Source: JAXGXT01 sp040772665
GTDB lineage: Bacteria > Bacillota > Clostridia > Lachnospirales > Anaerotignaceae
Direction of reading: 5' to 3'
Assembly (NCBI GenBank): GCA_040772665.1
Contig: JAXGXT010000005.1
Coordinates: forward strand, 1 to 64,000
DNA: 64,000 nt
In this document: positions 26,473 to 35,601 of the stretch, in pieces
How positions within the stretch are numbered: the stretch's first letter is position 1
How the letters are laid out: each line of letters begins with the position of its first letter
Notes under the pieces: model-generated
Database searches by the model: none
What the model saw: the letters and a program-made list of their open reading frames with translations, nothing else
What the model was told of the DNA's origin: nothing
Made by a program: the position numbers and the translations under genes

Positions 26473-26513
26473 AATATATAAGTCAAATACAGCTGTATGT
26501 AAAATCTATGTAA
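26473..26513 (-). promoter_or_regulatory. Pho-box repeat and -10 of the pst operon
   Basis: On the minus strand two TTACAT hexamers (26513-26508 and 26502-26497) are separated by five bases, an 11-bp period, and TGTATT (26491-26486) continues the phase. This fits PhoP/PhoB direct repeats of Gram-positives (TTAACA-like, 5-bp gaps). TATATT at 26478-26473 is a suitable -10; there is no good -35, as expected for an activated promoter. Confidence 0.7.
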
Positions 26514-26522
26514 TATTAAATT

Positions 26523-26938
26523 CCATGACTTTTGATAAAAATAGAAGAGGGCATAGATGTTTTTTTAAATAGGCTTTTAAGTAACACTTATGACACTAAT
26601 TTGTATTGTACTGGTATAAGGCTAAAAAAAGCCTAATCAGTAATAGATTAGACGGTGATACTATATGTATTCATGCAAACTTCATTACAGAGTTAAAATA
26701 AATTATCGTAAGAATTATGTTTAGTGTTATTTACTTCAGATAGTAAAATACAGAGTTTGTTTTGGAGCTTTTTAAATTCTGTAGAGTGCCAAGTATGGAT
26801 TCATGGTTTTTATTGTATAAGTTATAAAAATTATTATATAAAGCTTTTAAAGAAGAAAAAGATATAAGCAAGAATAACTATTCGTAAAAGTTGTGTTTTG
26901 CGAATAGTTATAGAGTACTTTTAAAACCCTCTTATTTC
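26523..26938. other. pst-dac intergenic region with orphan hairpins
   Basis: About 420 bases without a convincing gene, behind the divergent pst promoter and before the dac terminator. It holds an extended -10 (TGGTATAAG, about 26612-26620), a small hairpin AGGCT-AAAAAA-AGCCT (26619-26634), CTAATC/GATTAG (26633-26651), a 19-codon ORF at 26665-26724 on the plus strand with a weak ribosome site, and a 15-bp stem at 26875-26910. Together these could be a small plus-strand RNA, but nothing matches a family I know. Confidence 0.35.
26875..26910. repeat. orphan 15-bp hairpin
   Basis: TAACTATTCGTAAAA pairs with TTTTGCGAATAGTTA around a six-base loop; one T-G pair, otherwise perfect. It lies 29 bases before the dac terminator and is not followed by a clear T-run. 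Confidence 0.6.
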
Positions 26939-26980
26939 AAAAATGCAGCATATTTGTATTAATAAAATATGCTGCATTTT
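26939..26980 (-). terminator. terminator at the end of the mutS-dac operon
   Basis: AAAAATGCAGCATATT pairs with AATATGCTGCATTTT; read on the minus strand the stem runs into TTTTT. It ends six bases after the dac stop and could also stop plus-strand transcripts. Confidence 0.88.
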
Positions 26981-26985
26981 AATTA

Positions 26986-28386
26986 TTAGTATCTTCTTCT
27001 TTTAGAGGTTTTAAAAATATATTTATTTTTAGGTCTTCTTGTTCTGTTAATTAAAATTCTAATAATAATAATTAAAATTATAAGAACAACAACTGCAACT
27101 GAGGTTGTTATTAATCCTTTCGTTGTAAAAAGACCTGTAAAGAATGTTTTTAAGTTATACATAATTTTTTCAATTAAATTAGCTTTTTCGACACTTCTTT
27201 CGGCATATAGTTTTTCTTCTGCAAGAACCTTATCTCCAAGCTTGTATATAACCGTTCCAAGTTCAGTATCTGCCTCAATTGGTGCTTTTATTTTTATTTC
27301 TGTATTATCTTTACTTTTATAAATATAATCTTCATTTGTTATGTTAATTGCTTTCACTATTGTTCTAAAATCATCATTAGATGCAAATAAATCTATATCA
27401 TTTTTAACAATAAGGTTAAGGCTGTCGCCCTCAGAAGATTTATGATTATAAAGCTGTATCTCTTCTGCCACGTCACCTTTCCATATAAGACGCATAAAGC
27501 CAAAATTATCAAAGCCAAAATCAAAAAGTTTTTGAGCATCTATCCATCTGTTTGGGTCTGGAGAATCAAAAATAACTGCTATAAGCTGAACCCCTTCTTT
27601 TTCCGCAGATGCGGCAACGCAGTTGCCTGCCTGATTGGTAAAACCTGTTTTAAGGCCTGTTGCATATGGGTATGAGTATTCTCCTGCTGTAATAAGAAGA
27701 TTATGGCTTGACCAATTATAATCATTTGTTACAAGACCTGTTTTATCTTTATTGCCCATGCTATTTCCTGAAAACCTTTTTTCTCCGCAAATTTCTTTTA
27801 AAGTTTCATTTTCTAAAGCTATTGCAGAAATCTTTGCCATATCCTCGGCGGTAGTATAATGATTATCATCATGGTATCCATGCGGATTAACAAAATTTGT
27901 GTTTGTGCAGCCAATAGTTTTTGCTTTTTCATTCATAAGCTCTGAAAAAATCTTTTCACATTCTTCAGGAATAAGTGTATCATCATTTTTGTATTTTTTT
28001 GCAACAGCAGAGGCTATAACAGCCGCCGAGTCATTTCCGCTTGGAATAATCAACCCCCTAACAAGGTTTTCAACTGTTATTGATTCATTAATTTTATGCC
28101 CTGCTTTGCTTGAATCAAGGGAAATATCATTTATTTCTCTGCCTACAACAATAATATCATCCGGTTTAAAATATTCAAATACAACAATTGCAGTAAGAAG
28201 TTTTGTCATACTTGCAGGATACATAGCCTTATTTGCATTTTTTTCAAATAAAACTTTGCCTGTTGTTGATTCTATTAAAATTGCCGAGTTTGCTTCTATG
28301 GAGGGAGCGGTTTCAGCAAAAGCGAATGAGTTTATACTTATTACAGCTGCAATTATAGCAGCAAGTAAACGAAATTTATTTTTCAT
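26986..28386 (-). CDS. D-alanyl-D-alanine carboxypeptidase (DacF/PBP5 type) with C-terminal anchor
   Basis: S11 serine peptidase that trims the terminal D-Ala from stem peptides, 466 aa. A signal peptide (1-24) precedes the domain: SxxK is SMTK in MYPASMTKLLTA (about residue 60), SGN is in IPSGNDSAAVIA, and KTG is in TGLKTGFTNQAGNC. After the PBP5-like C-terminal domain, a real transmembrane helix (about 425-447) and a basic tail ending KTSKRRRY anchor it, instead of the amphipathic helix of classical PBP5. GGAGGAGAAACA precedes the ATG. It lies 33 bp after the lyase gene and probably belongs to the same operon. Confidence 0.92.
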   Translation of the reverse strand: MKNKFRLLAAIIAAVISINSFAFAETAPSIEANSAILIESTTGKVLFEKNANKAMYPASMTKLLTAIVVFEYFKPDDIIVVGREINDISLDSSKAGHKINESITVENLVRGLIIPSGNDSAAVIASAVAKKYKNDDTLIPEECEKIFSELMNEKAKTIGCTNTNFVNPHGYHDDNHYTTAEDMAKISAIALENETLKEICGEKRFSGNSMGNKDKTGLVTNDYNWSSHNLLITAGEYSYPYATGLKTGFTNQAGNCVAASAEKEGVQLIAVIFDSPDPNRWIDAQKLFDFGFDNFGFMRLIWKGDVAEEIQLYNHKSSEGDSLNLIVKNDIDLFASNDDFRTIVKAINITNEDYIYKSKDNTEIKIKAPIEADTELGTVIYKLGDKVLAEEKLYAERSVEKANLIEKIMYNLKTFFTGLFTTKGLITTSVAVVVLIILIIIIRILINRTRRPKNKYIFKTSKRRRY

Positions 28387-28419
28387 TGTTTCTCCTCCAA
28401 GTTTTATATTATTATGAAC

Positions 28420-29706
28420 TTAAACTTTCAAAAGCTCATTATCAACCATTGTTTGTAAACCTATAATTATTCCTATTTTAGCGTGATGCCAACTTAAACC
28501 TCCCTGAAAAAAAACATTATATGGCGGTTTAATTGGTGCATCGGCACTAAGTTCAATAGATGAGCCTTGAACAAAAGCCCCTGCCGCCATAATAACAGGA
28601 CAGTCATATCCAGGCATCTCCCAAGGCTCGGGAGTAACAAAGCTGTCAACAGGAGCACCTTTTTGTATGCCTTTGCAAAAAGCAATTACATTTTCTGCAC
28701 TTCCAAGCTGTACACATTGAACAATATCTGCTCTTTTTTCATCAGGCGGCGGAAGCACATTAAAACCAAGGGAAGAAAATAACTTTGAAAGAAAAACAGC
28801 GGCTTTAACACTTCCTCCAACAACTTGCGGAGCATTGAAAAGTCCTTGAAAAAATGTTGGATTTATTCCCAATGTTGCCCCTACTTCCTTTCCTAAGCCT
28901 GGAGAAGTAAGCCTTATTGCTGCATTTTCAACATATTCTTCCTTGCCAGCAATATATCCTCCAGTTGGAGCAAGTCCGCCCCCAGGGTTTTTTATAAGAG
29001 AGCCTACAACCATGTCTGCACCTACATCTGTAGGCTCTAATTCTTCAACAAATTCGCCGTAACAGTTATCAACCATGCAAATCAAATCACTTCTTATTTC
29101 CTTTATAAATTTTATAAGCTGACCTATTTTTTCAACAGATAAAGAATTACGATATTCATATCCCTTTGAGCGCTGAATGGAGATTAGTTTCGTTTTTTTG
29201 TTTATGGCATTTTTAATTCCTTCATAATCAAAATCACCGTTTGGCAATAAATCTACTTGTTTATATGTTATACCAAATTCAGCAAGAGAACCTTTTTCAT
29301 TTCTTATTCCTATAACACCTTGAAGTGTATCATAAGGGATTCCAACCGGAGATAAAATCTCATCACCTGGACGAAGGTTTCCCGCCAAAGCCACTGTTAG
29401 TGCATGGGTGCCGCTTATAATCTGCGGCCTTACAAGTGCCGATTCGGTGTTAAAAACATCGGCATAAACTTGTTCAAGGGTGTCCCTGCCCAAATCGTTA
29501 TATCCATAGCCGGTTGTAGAGGCAAAATGCATGTCGCTAAGCCTGTTTTTTTGCATTGCGTGTAAAATTTTAAGCTGATTATACTCTGTTATTTTATCAA
29601 TTTCTTTAAACTTTGACTCTATTTCAGCTTCTGTTTTTTTAGCAAAATTCCAAACATTATTTGTTATGCCAAAACTTTCTTTTATAAAACTGTCAATATC
29701 AATCAT
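28420..29706 (-). CDS. methionine gamma-lyase family / YnbB-type PLP protein
   Basis: A 428-aa PLP enzyme of the 'aluminium resistance protein'/YnbB group, which belongs to the Cys/Met-metabolism fold type I. The PLP lysine lies in GSLIKNPGGGLAPTGGYIAG (Lys near residue 239), and the Asp that holds the pyridine nitrogen is in CMVDNCYGEF. RPQIISGTHAL is the usual phosphate-binding region. In many Firmicutes it sits right after miaA (with or without hfq), as here: its start overlaps miaA by eight bases. Its substrate is not established; the resistance name is historical. Confidence 0.9.
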   Translation of the reverse strand: MIDIDSFIKESFGITNNVWNFAKKTEAEIESKFKEIDKITEYNQLKILHAMQKNRLSDMHFASTTGYGYNDLGRDTLEQVYADVFNTESALVRPQIISGTHALTVALAGNLRPGDEILSPVGIPYDTLQGVIGIRNEKGSLAEFGITYKQVDLLPNGDFDYEGIKNAINKKTKLISIQRSKGYEYRNSLSVEKIGQLIKFIKEIRSDLICMVDNCYGEFVEELEPTDVGADMVVGSLIKNPGGGLAPTGGYIAGKEEYVENAAIRLTSPGLGKEVGATLGINPTFFQGLFNAPQVVGGSVKAAVFLSKLFSSLGFNVLPPPDEKRADIVQCVQLGSAENVIAFCKGIQKGAPVDSFVTPEPWEMPGYDCPVIMAAGAFVQGSSIELSADAPIKPPYNVFFQGGLSWHHAKIGIIIGLQTMVDNELLKV

Positions 29707-30634
29707 TGTCTGCTCCTATGTAGTTTAAAATTTCCCAAACGGCTTCTTCTTTTGTTTTGTTTGTTACATCAAGCCAAAAACCTAAATTCTGGCCTTTAAA
29801 CCAAGTAAGCTGCCTTTTAGCAAAATTTCTTGTTTTTTGTTTAAGGGTTTCAACTGCATTTTCAAAAGAACTTTTGCCTTCTAAGTAAGGCATAAATTCT
29901 TTATATCCAAGTCCTTGCATAGAAACCAAGCCAGATGAATATCCCATGTCCAAAAGGTTCTTAATTTCATCAAGAAGACCTTTTTCAAGCATTAAATTCA
30001 CACGCAAATTAATTCTTTCGTAAAGCTTTTGTCTGTCCATATTTAAAATTATAAATTTGAGATCATAAGGAGAAGATTTTTTTTTGGATTTGGAATTATG
30101 CAAACTCATTTTCTCCCCCGTTTGAAGAAAATATTCTAAAGCTCTTATAACCCGCTTAATGTTGTTAAAATGAATTTCTGATGCATACTCAGGGTCAACG
30201 GCTTCTAATTTCTTATAAACATATTCTTTTCCATAGATTTCGGCTTCTTCATAAAGTGTTTTTCTTATGCCATCGTCCTCGTCGGTTAACATAAAATTAT
30301 TATCGTAAACTAAAGCGTTTATGTAAAATCCTGTTCCACCTACAAGTATAGGAGTTTTTCCTTTATTGTGTATTTCCTCAATATATTTTTTTGCCTTTTG
30401 CTGAAAAATCATAGCATTAAATTCTTCATCAGGATTAAGTTCATCAATTAAATAATGCTTTATGCCCTGCATTTCATCTTTTTTTATTTTTGCAGTGCCA
30501 ATATCCATAAATTTATAAATCTGCATACTATCTGCAGAAATAATTTCTCCGTTAATTTTTTTGGCAAGCATAACTGCAATATCGGTTTTTCCGCAGGCTG
30601 TTGGCCCTGCAATAACAATTAGTGGTTTTTTCAT
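29699..30634 (-). CDS. miaA: tRNA dimethylallyltransferase MiaA
   Basis: Adds the dimethylallyl group to N6 of A37 in tRNAs reading UNN codons, 311 aa. The P-loop is AGPTACGKTDIAV (about 9-21). Family motifs include SADSMQIYKFMDIGTAK, YLIDELNPDEEFNA and the tRNA-contacting LVGGTGFYINAL. It provides the substrate for MiaB, encoded at the head of the same operon, so both steps of ms2i6A formation are co-expressed. It lies nine bases after mutL. Confidence 0.97.
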   Translation of the reverse strand: MKKPLIVIAGPTACGKTDIAVMLAKKINGEIISADSMQIYKFMDIGTAKIKKDEMQGIKHYLIDELNPDEEFNAMIFQQKAKKYIEEIHNKGKTPILVGGTGFYINALVYDNNFMLTDEDDGIRKTLYEEAEIYGKEYVYKKLEAVDPEYASEIHFNNIKRVIRALEYFLQTGEKMSLHNSKSKKKSSPYDLKFIILNMDRQKLYERINLRVNLMLEKGLLDEIKNLLDMGYSSGLVSMQGLGYKEFMPYLEGKSSFENAVETLKQKTRNFAKRQLTWFKGQNLGFWLDVTNKTKEEAVWEILNYIGADND

Positions 30635-30643
30635 AAAATGTAC

Positions 30644-32536
30644 CTACACAATTCTTTTGAATTTCTTTTCAATCTCATATTTTGTAAGTTCTATTATTGT
30701 CGGCCTGCCGTGTGGGCAACTAAAGGGGTTTTCAAGCTTAAGAAGTTTTTCTATTATTGACACGGCCTCTTGAAAATCAAGTTTATCATTTGCTTTTACT
30801 GCAGCTTTACAAGCCATTGTTGCAACGGTATTTAGTCTTGTGTCATAAGCATTTTTTATGGAATTAGAATCAAGTGCATCTAAAATTTCATTGAAAAAGC
30901 TTAAATTTTCAGGATTTTTAAAAATATATGGCATGCTTGTTATTGCATAGTTAATGTTTCCAAAGTTTTCAATTTCAAACCCGCACTTTTCAATAATGCT
31001 CATGTTTTCTTTTAAAAGTTCTTTTTCATACTCTGTAAGATTTAGCATTAATGGCTGTAAAAGTCTTTGAGAAACAATTTTTTCTTCTGAAAATGTATTA
31101 TACATCTCTTCATAAAGTATTCTCTCATGTGCTGCATGCTGGTCAATTAAAAAAATGCTTGAGCCTTGTTCTATAATCCAATATGTAGAAAAAATTTGTC
31201 CCGTTATTTTATAGTTATTGAAAAAAAGTTCTCGTTTTTCTTCTTTATTTTCAGCTGTCATAATTTCTTGCTTTACTTCAGGCATAGGGATGTAACTTAA
31301 AGTTTTTTCTTTTAATACATTCTTTCCTCCGTTTACTTCATCTGAAAGTACTTTGCTTTTATAAAGCTCTTTCAGTTCATTAAAGTTTGAGGAAGGCTTA
31401 GTATAAGAAACCTTAGAGTTTTCTGAGCTTAAAACTTCATTGTTAAAAACTTGCTGAACAGAATTTTCTTTTAAAGATATGTCTTGCTTAATAAAATCCA
31501 TAACCTGAGGCGAGGGTTTGCCTTCTAAATTACTTTGAGGTATAAGAACTTCATCTTTTAAAACTTGAAAAACAGCATTATAAACAAAATCATAAATGGC
31601 ATCTTCGTCACGAAAACGAACCTCAAGTTTTGTAGGGTGAACATTAACATCAACTACATTGGCATTAAGATATAAATTAATAACAAAAACAGGAAACTTG
31701 CCTCCCATAAGTCTTGTTTTATATGCATCTTCTATGGCTTGAGAAACAGTTTCATTTTTTACAAATCTTCCGTTTATAAAAAGGTTTTCGTAACTTCTAT
31801 TTCCCCTTGCAATTTCCGGTTTGCCTAAAAGCCCTGAAATTTTAAAATCACGCTGTGAATAATTTATGTCTATCATTTTAAGGCTCATTTCCTTACTGTA
31901 AACATGAAAGACGGCTGTTCTTAAATCATTGTTTCCGCTTGTATGAAGCATTACATTTCCATTATTTATATATTTAATCGAAATTTCAGGATGTGCAAGA
32001 GCTATTTTATTAACTATGTCAGAAATATAGCTGCTTTCTACAGTGGCTTTCTTTAAAAAGTTTCTTCTTGCAGGAACATTATAAAATAGATTTTTAACAC
32101 TAATACTTGTTCCTTCCGTAGAAGCATAATCTCCTGAATAAGTTATATTTCCTCCGCTTATTTCAACTTTGAACCCTGTTTCTTGATTGTGTGGTTTTGT
32201 AACTATTTCCACAATGCTGACAGAAGCAATGCTTGCAAGAGCCTCACCCCTAAAGCCTAATGAATATATATTATCTAAATCAGCAATATCCTCGATTTTA
32301 CTTGTTGCATGACGTAAAAAAGCAGTTTCAACAAAATCTTTTTCAATACCTTTTCCGTTATCACTAATTCGTATAAAGGAAGTTCCTCCATCACGTATTT
32401 CTATGGTTATTGCACTTGCCTGAGCATCAATGGAGTTTTCGCAAAGCTCCTTTACAACAGAGCTTGGCCGCTCCACAACCTCGCCAGCAGCAATTTTATT
32501 TATTGTATTGTTGTCAAGTAAACGAATTTTGTTCAT
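30644..32536 (-). CDS. mutL: DNA mismatch repair protein MutL
   Basis: Mismatch-repair ATPase and endonuclease, 630 aa. The GHKL domain shows the N box (CENSIDAQASAITIEI), DNGKGI and GFRGEALASIASVS. The C-terminal domain keeps the endonuclease motif DQHAAHERILYEEM (DQHA-x2-E-x4-E) and CPHGRPTII, so this is the nicking type used by bacteria without MutH. The central linker (about 335-430) is rich in S, K and E and variable. It begins five bases after mutS. Confidence 0.97.
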   Translation of the reverse strand: MNKIRLLDNNTINKIAAGEVVERPSSVVKELCENSIDAQASAITIEIRDGGTSFIRISDNGKGIEKDFVETAFLRHATSKIEDIADLDNIYSLGFRGEALASIASVSIVEIVTKPHNQETGFKVEISGGNITYSGDYASTEGTSISVKNLFYNVPARRNFLKKATVESSYISDIVNKIALAHPEISIKYINNGNVMLHTSGNNDLRTAVFHVYSKEMSLKMIDINYSQRDFKISGLLGKPEIARGNRSYENLFINGRFVKNETVSQAIEDAYKTRLMGGKFPVFVINLYLNANVVDVNVHPTKLEVRFRDEDAIYDFVYNAVFQVLKDEVLIPQSNLEGKPSPQVMDFIKQDISLKENSVQQVFNNEVLSSENSKVSYTKPSSNFNELKELYKSKVLSDEVNGGKNVLKEKTLSYIPMPEVKQEIMTAENKEEKRELFFNNYKITGQIFSTYWIIEQGSSIFLIDQHAAHERILYEEMYNTFSEEKIVSQRLLQPLMLNLTEYEKELLKENMSIIEKCGFEIENFGNINYAITSMPYIFKNPENLSFFNEILDALDSNSIKNAYDTRLNTVATMACKAAVKANDKLDFQEAVSIIEKLLKLENPFSCPHGRPTIIELTKYEIEKKFKRIV

Positions 32537-32541
32537 TCAAA

Positions 32542-35166
32542 TCACAATCCCTTTGTTTTCTTTTGAAGTTCAAACAATACTTGAATAGCCTGAATAGGTG
32601 TTAAACTCATAATATCAATTTTATTTATTTCATCAGCAATCTGAGTGTCTGACATTGTGAAAACATCCATTTGCTTTATTGAAGAACTGCTTTTTTCTTC
32701 AGCCTCCATTGCAATACGTTTTGCTTTTTTTGCTATGTCGGCTGCATTAAGCTGTTTTAAAATTTCGTTTGCTCTTATTATTACCTTTTTTGGAAGCCCT
32801 GCAAGGCGGCCAACCTGAATGCCATAGCTGTTATCTGCTCCGCCTCTTGCAATTTTTCGAAGAAAGATTATATCTTCACCTTGTTCCTTAACTGTTATGC
32901 AGTAATTTTTTACTCCTCCAAGCCTTCCTTCAAGCTCTGTTATTTCGTGATAATGTGTAGCAAAAAGTGTTTTAGCACCCATAATGTTTTTATCGGCAAT
33001 ATATTCAATAACTGCCCAGGCTATGGAAAGTCCGTCAAAGGTGCTTGTTCCCCTGCCGATTTCATCTAAAATAAGCAGACTGTCTTTTGTTGCATTATTA
33101 AGTATATTGGCAACCTCTACCATTTCAATCATAAATGTACTCTGTCCTGAAGCAAGGTCGTCAGATGCCCCGACACGAGTGAAAATCCTATCAACAACGC
33201 TGATTTTTGCAGATGAGGCGGGAACAAAACTTCCTATTTGCGCCATAAGAACTATAAGTGCAGTTTGTCTCATATATGTAGATTTACCAGCCATGTTTGG
33301 CCCTGTTATTATGGAAAGCCGGCTTTCATCGTTATCAAGAAATGTATCATTTGGAATAAAATTGTCTGTGAGCATCTTTTCTACAACAGGGTGACGTCCG
33401 TCTTTTATGTCAATAACCCCTTCCTGTGTAATAAGAGGCTTTGTGTAGCCTTGCAGCTGTGCAACTTCAGCTAAAGACTGTAATGTATCAATTATGGCAC
33501 ATAAATGAGCAGTTTTTTGTATTCTTGTTACGTTTTGTGAAACAGTGTTTCTTATTTCGCAAAAAATGTTATATTCAACTTCAACAAGTTTTTCTTCAGA
33601 ACCTAATATAAGCTCTGCCAGGTCATTTAGCTCTGTTGTAGTAAATCTTTCGCAATTTGAAAGTGTTTGTCTTCTTATGTATCTTTCAGGAACATCACCA
33701 AGGTTTGAATTTGTAACTTCTATATAATATCCAAAAACCTTATTAAACCTTATTTTAAGGTTTTTAATTCCCGTTACTTCTCTTTCTTTTTCTTCAAGTG
33801 ATTCTATCCATTTCTTTCCGTCATGTTTTGCATGAATAAGTATATCAAGTTCAGGATTATAGCCTTCTTTAATCATACCCCCATCTCTTATGGTGAAAGG
33901 AGGGTTTTCTTCATTTATTGAACTATCAATAAGTTTAAATATATCTTCAAGAGTATCTAATTCTGAAAAAATTTCCTTTAGATATTGTGCTTCCGATTTG
34001 TCTAGCACTTTTTTCAGAAGCGGCAAGTTCTCTATGGAAGTTTTAAGAGAAATTAAATCTCTGCAATTAGCGGTGCTATATATTACTTTGCTCATTATAC
34101 GTTCAAAATCATACATTGAGCCAAGAATATCTTTAATTTCTTCACGCACAAAAAGCTCGTTTTTAAGTTCTTCTACACTTAAAAGACGTTTTTCTATTTC
34201 AAAACTTTCCACAAGAGGCTGTTCTATCCATTTTCTTAAAAGCCTTGCCCCCATAGCTGTTTTTGTTTTATCAAGCACCCATAAAAGCGAGCCTTTTCTT
34301 GCTTTTTCTCTAAGCGTTTCAGTAAGCTCAAGATTTCTTCTTGAGCTTGTGTCAATAAGCATAAATTGACTTGTGTGATATGTTTCTATACGTGAAATGT
34401 GGCTTAAATCTGTTTTTTGAGTTTGCATTAAATATTCAAGTAAACTTCCCGAAGCACAAACAGAAAATATTTTATTTTTTAAGCCAAGCCCATCAATTCT
34501 GTCTATATCAAAATGTCTGCAAATTCTTTTGTTTGCCGAATGATAGTCAAACATCCAGTCTTCTGTTATATTTAATTTTAGGTTTAACCTTTGTTCAATC
34601 AATAAAGCTTCTGCTGTTGTTTTAAAACCTGCGTTACAAATTATTTCTGAAGGATTATATTTTGTAATTTCATCAATTAATTTAGACGAGGCATTTACGT
34701 TTGTAAATTCAGTTGTTAGAAATTCACCTGTTGTAACGTCGCAGACACTTAAACCGTATCCGTTTTTATCGCAATAAATACAGATAATATAGTTGTTTTT
34801 CTTTTCATCTAAGGCTGCGTTGTCAATAATTGTTCCCGGAGTTACCACACGAACAACATCTCTTTTAACAATGCCCTTTGCAAGCTTAGGATCTTCAATC
34901 TGTTCGCAAATTGCAACCTTATAGCCTTTTTCAACAAGTCTTGCTATGTATGTATCAGCGGAGTGAAAAGGAACGCCGCACATAGGTGCACGCTCCTCCT
35001 GACCCCAGTTTTTACCCGTCAGGGTAATTTCAAGTTCTTTGCTTGCTATAACGGCATCATCAAAAAACATTTCGTAAAAATCCCCAAGACGAAAAAACAG
35101 AATACAATATTTATAATTTTTTTTAATTTCAAAATACTGCTCCATCATTGGTGTAATTTTTGACAT
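32542..35166 (-). CDS. mutS: DNA mismatch repair protein MutS
   Basis: Mismatch recognition ATPase, 874 aa. The mismatch-contacting F-x-E is in RLGDFYEMF (about 26-34). The core, lever and clamp domains follow, and the ATPase domain has Walker A GPNMAGKSTYMRQ, the STFMIEM loop and LLILDEIGRGTSTFDG. A C-terminal dimer segment is present. GGAGGTAAGCA precedes the ATG. It follows the ymcA-like gene by 29 bases, an order shared with B. subtilis (miaB-ymcA-cotE-mutS-mutL), with cotE absent here. Confidence 0.97.
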   Translation of the reverse strand: MSKITPMMEQYFEIKKNYKYCILFFRLGDFYEMFFDDAVIASKELEITLTGKNWGQEERAPMCGVPFHSADTYIARLVEKGYKVAICEQIEDPKLAKGIVKRDVVRVVTPGTIIDNAALDEKKNNYIICIYCDKNGYGLSVCDVTTGEFLTTEFTNVNASSKLIDEITKYNPSEIICNAGFKTTAEALLIEQRLNLKLNITEDWMFDYHSANKRICRHFDIDRIDGLGLKNKIFSVCASGSLLEYLMQTQKTDLSHISRIETYHTSQFMLIDTSSRRNLELTETLREKARKGSLLWVLDKTKTAMGARLLRKWIEQPLVESFEIEKRLLSVEELKNELFVREEIKDILGSMYDFERIMSKVIYSTANCRDLISLKTSIENLPLLKKVLDKSEAQYLKEIFSELDTLEDIFKLIDSSINEENPPFTIRDGGMIKEGYNPELDILIHAKHDGKKWIESLEEKEREVTGIKNLKIRFNKVFGYYIEVTNSNLGDVPERYIRRQTLSNCERFTTTELNDLAELILGSEEKLVEVEYNIFCEIRNTVSQNVTRIQKTAHLCAIIDTLQSLAEVAQLQGYTKPLITQEGVIDIKDGRHPVVEKMLTDNFIPNDTFLDNDESRLSIITGPNMAGKSTYMRQTALIVLMAQIGSFVPASSAKISVVDRIFTRVGASDDLASGQSTFMIEMVEVANILNNATKDSLLILDEIGRGTSTFDGLSIAWAVIEYIADKNIMGAKTLFATHYHEITELEGRLGGVKNYCITVKEQGEDIIFLRKIARGGADNSYGIQVGRLAGLPKKVIIRANEILKQLNAADIAKKAKRIAMEAEEKSSSSIKQMDVFTMSDTQIADEINKIDIMSLTPIQAIQVLFELQKKTKGL

Positions 35167-35195
35167 TGCTTACCTCCGAAATGTTTATTTTAAAA

Positions 35196-35597
35196 TCAAT
35201 GGCATCCGCCGCCGCATCCTGCACACGCTGAAGGGCTGCATCCTCCTTGAGGTTCTTCGTTAGTGCCTTGGATTGTTGAATTAATAAGGCTGTATACTGA
35301 ATTTACAAAAGCTCCGAATTCAGACTCAGCTTGTAAAAGATTAAATGTAGATGGGTTTTCTCTTATTTCACTTTCTTTAGCAACAATTTTTTCTCCAAGA
35401 GCCGCAAGTGGGGCTTTATCGCTTTCCTGGTCAGACATTATTTCATCCCATTGTTCTTTAAGTGCAGTGTATTCATCAATAAGAGCCTTTGCCGCTTCAT
35501 CTTTTTCAAAGGCCGCTCTTGCGTCATACACACTTTTCGCCTCATCACATTCTAAAATTGCTCTTCCTAAAGCTCTTGCATCATCATAAATACTCAT
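35196..35597 (-). CDS. YlbF/YmcA (RicA-like) family protein with Cys-rich tail
   Basis: A 133-aa helical protein of the YlbF/YmcA family. Helical region: ARALGRAILECDEAKSVYDA and the following 80 residues. In B. subtilis the paralogues RicA (YmcA), RicF and RicT form an Fe-S complex that modulates RNase Y and Spo0A activation, and ricA lies directly after miaB, as this gene does. The C-terminus ends GGCSPSACAGCGGGCH: four cysteines in 13 residues plus a terminal His, which looks like a metal or Fe-S site. RicA is the syntenic match, but family members are too similar for a firm name. It is four bases after miaB. Confidence 0.85.
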   Translation of the reverse strand: MSIYDDARALGRAILECDEAKSVYDARAAFEKDEAAKALIDEYTALKEQWDEIMSDQESDKAPLAALGEKIVAKESEIRENPSTFNLLQAESEFGAFVNSVYSLINSTIQGTNEEPQGGCSPSACAGCGGGCH

Positions 35598-35601
35598 TTT
35601 T

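Noticed and set aside
27899..28417. 172-aa plus-strand ORF opposite dac
   Set aside because: It is the antisense shadow of a clear carboxypeptidase gene, has no ribosome site and low-complexity S/F/I composition.
29690..29720. hfq between miaA and the YnbB-type gene
   Set aside because: In many Firmicutes hfq lies here, but the two genes overlap by eight bases and leave no room.
33890..34369. 159-aa plus-strand ORF opposite mutS
   Set aside because: Antisense to a conserved MutS region; Ser-rich translation typical of reverse-frame reading of Clostridial genes.
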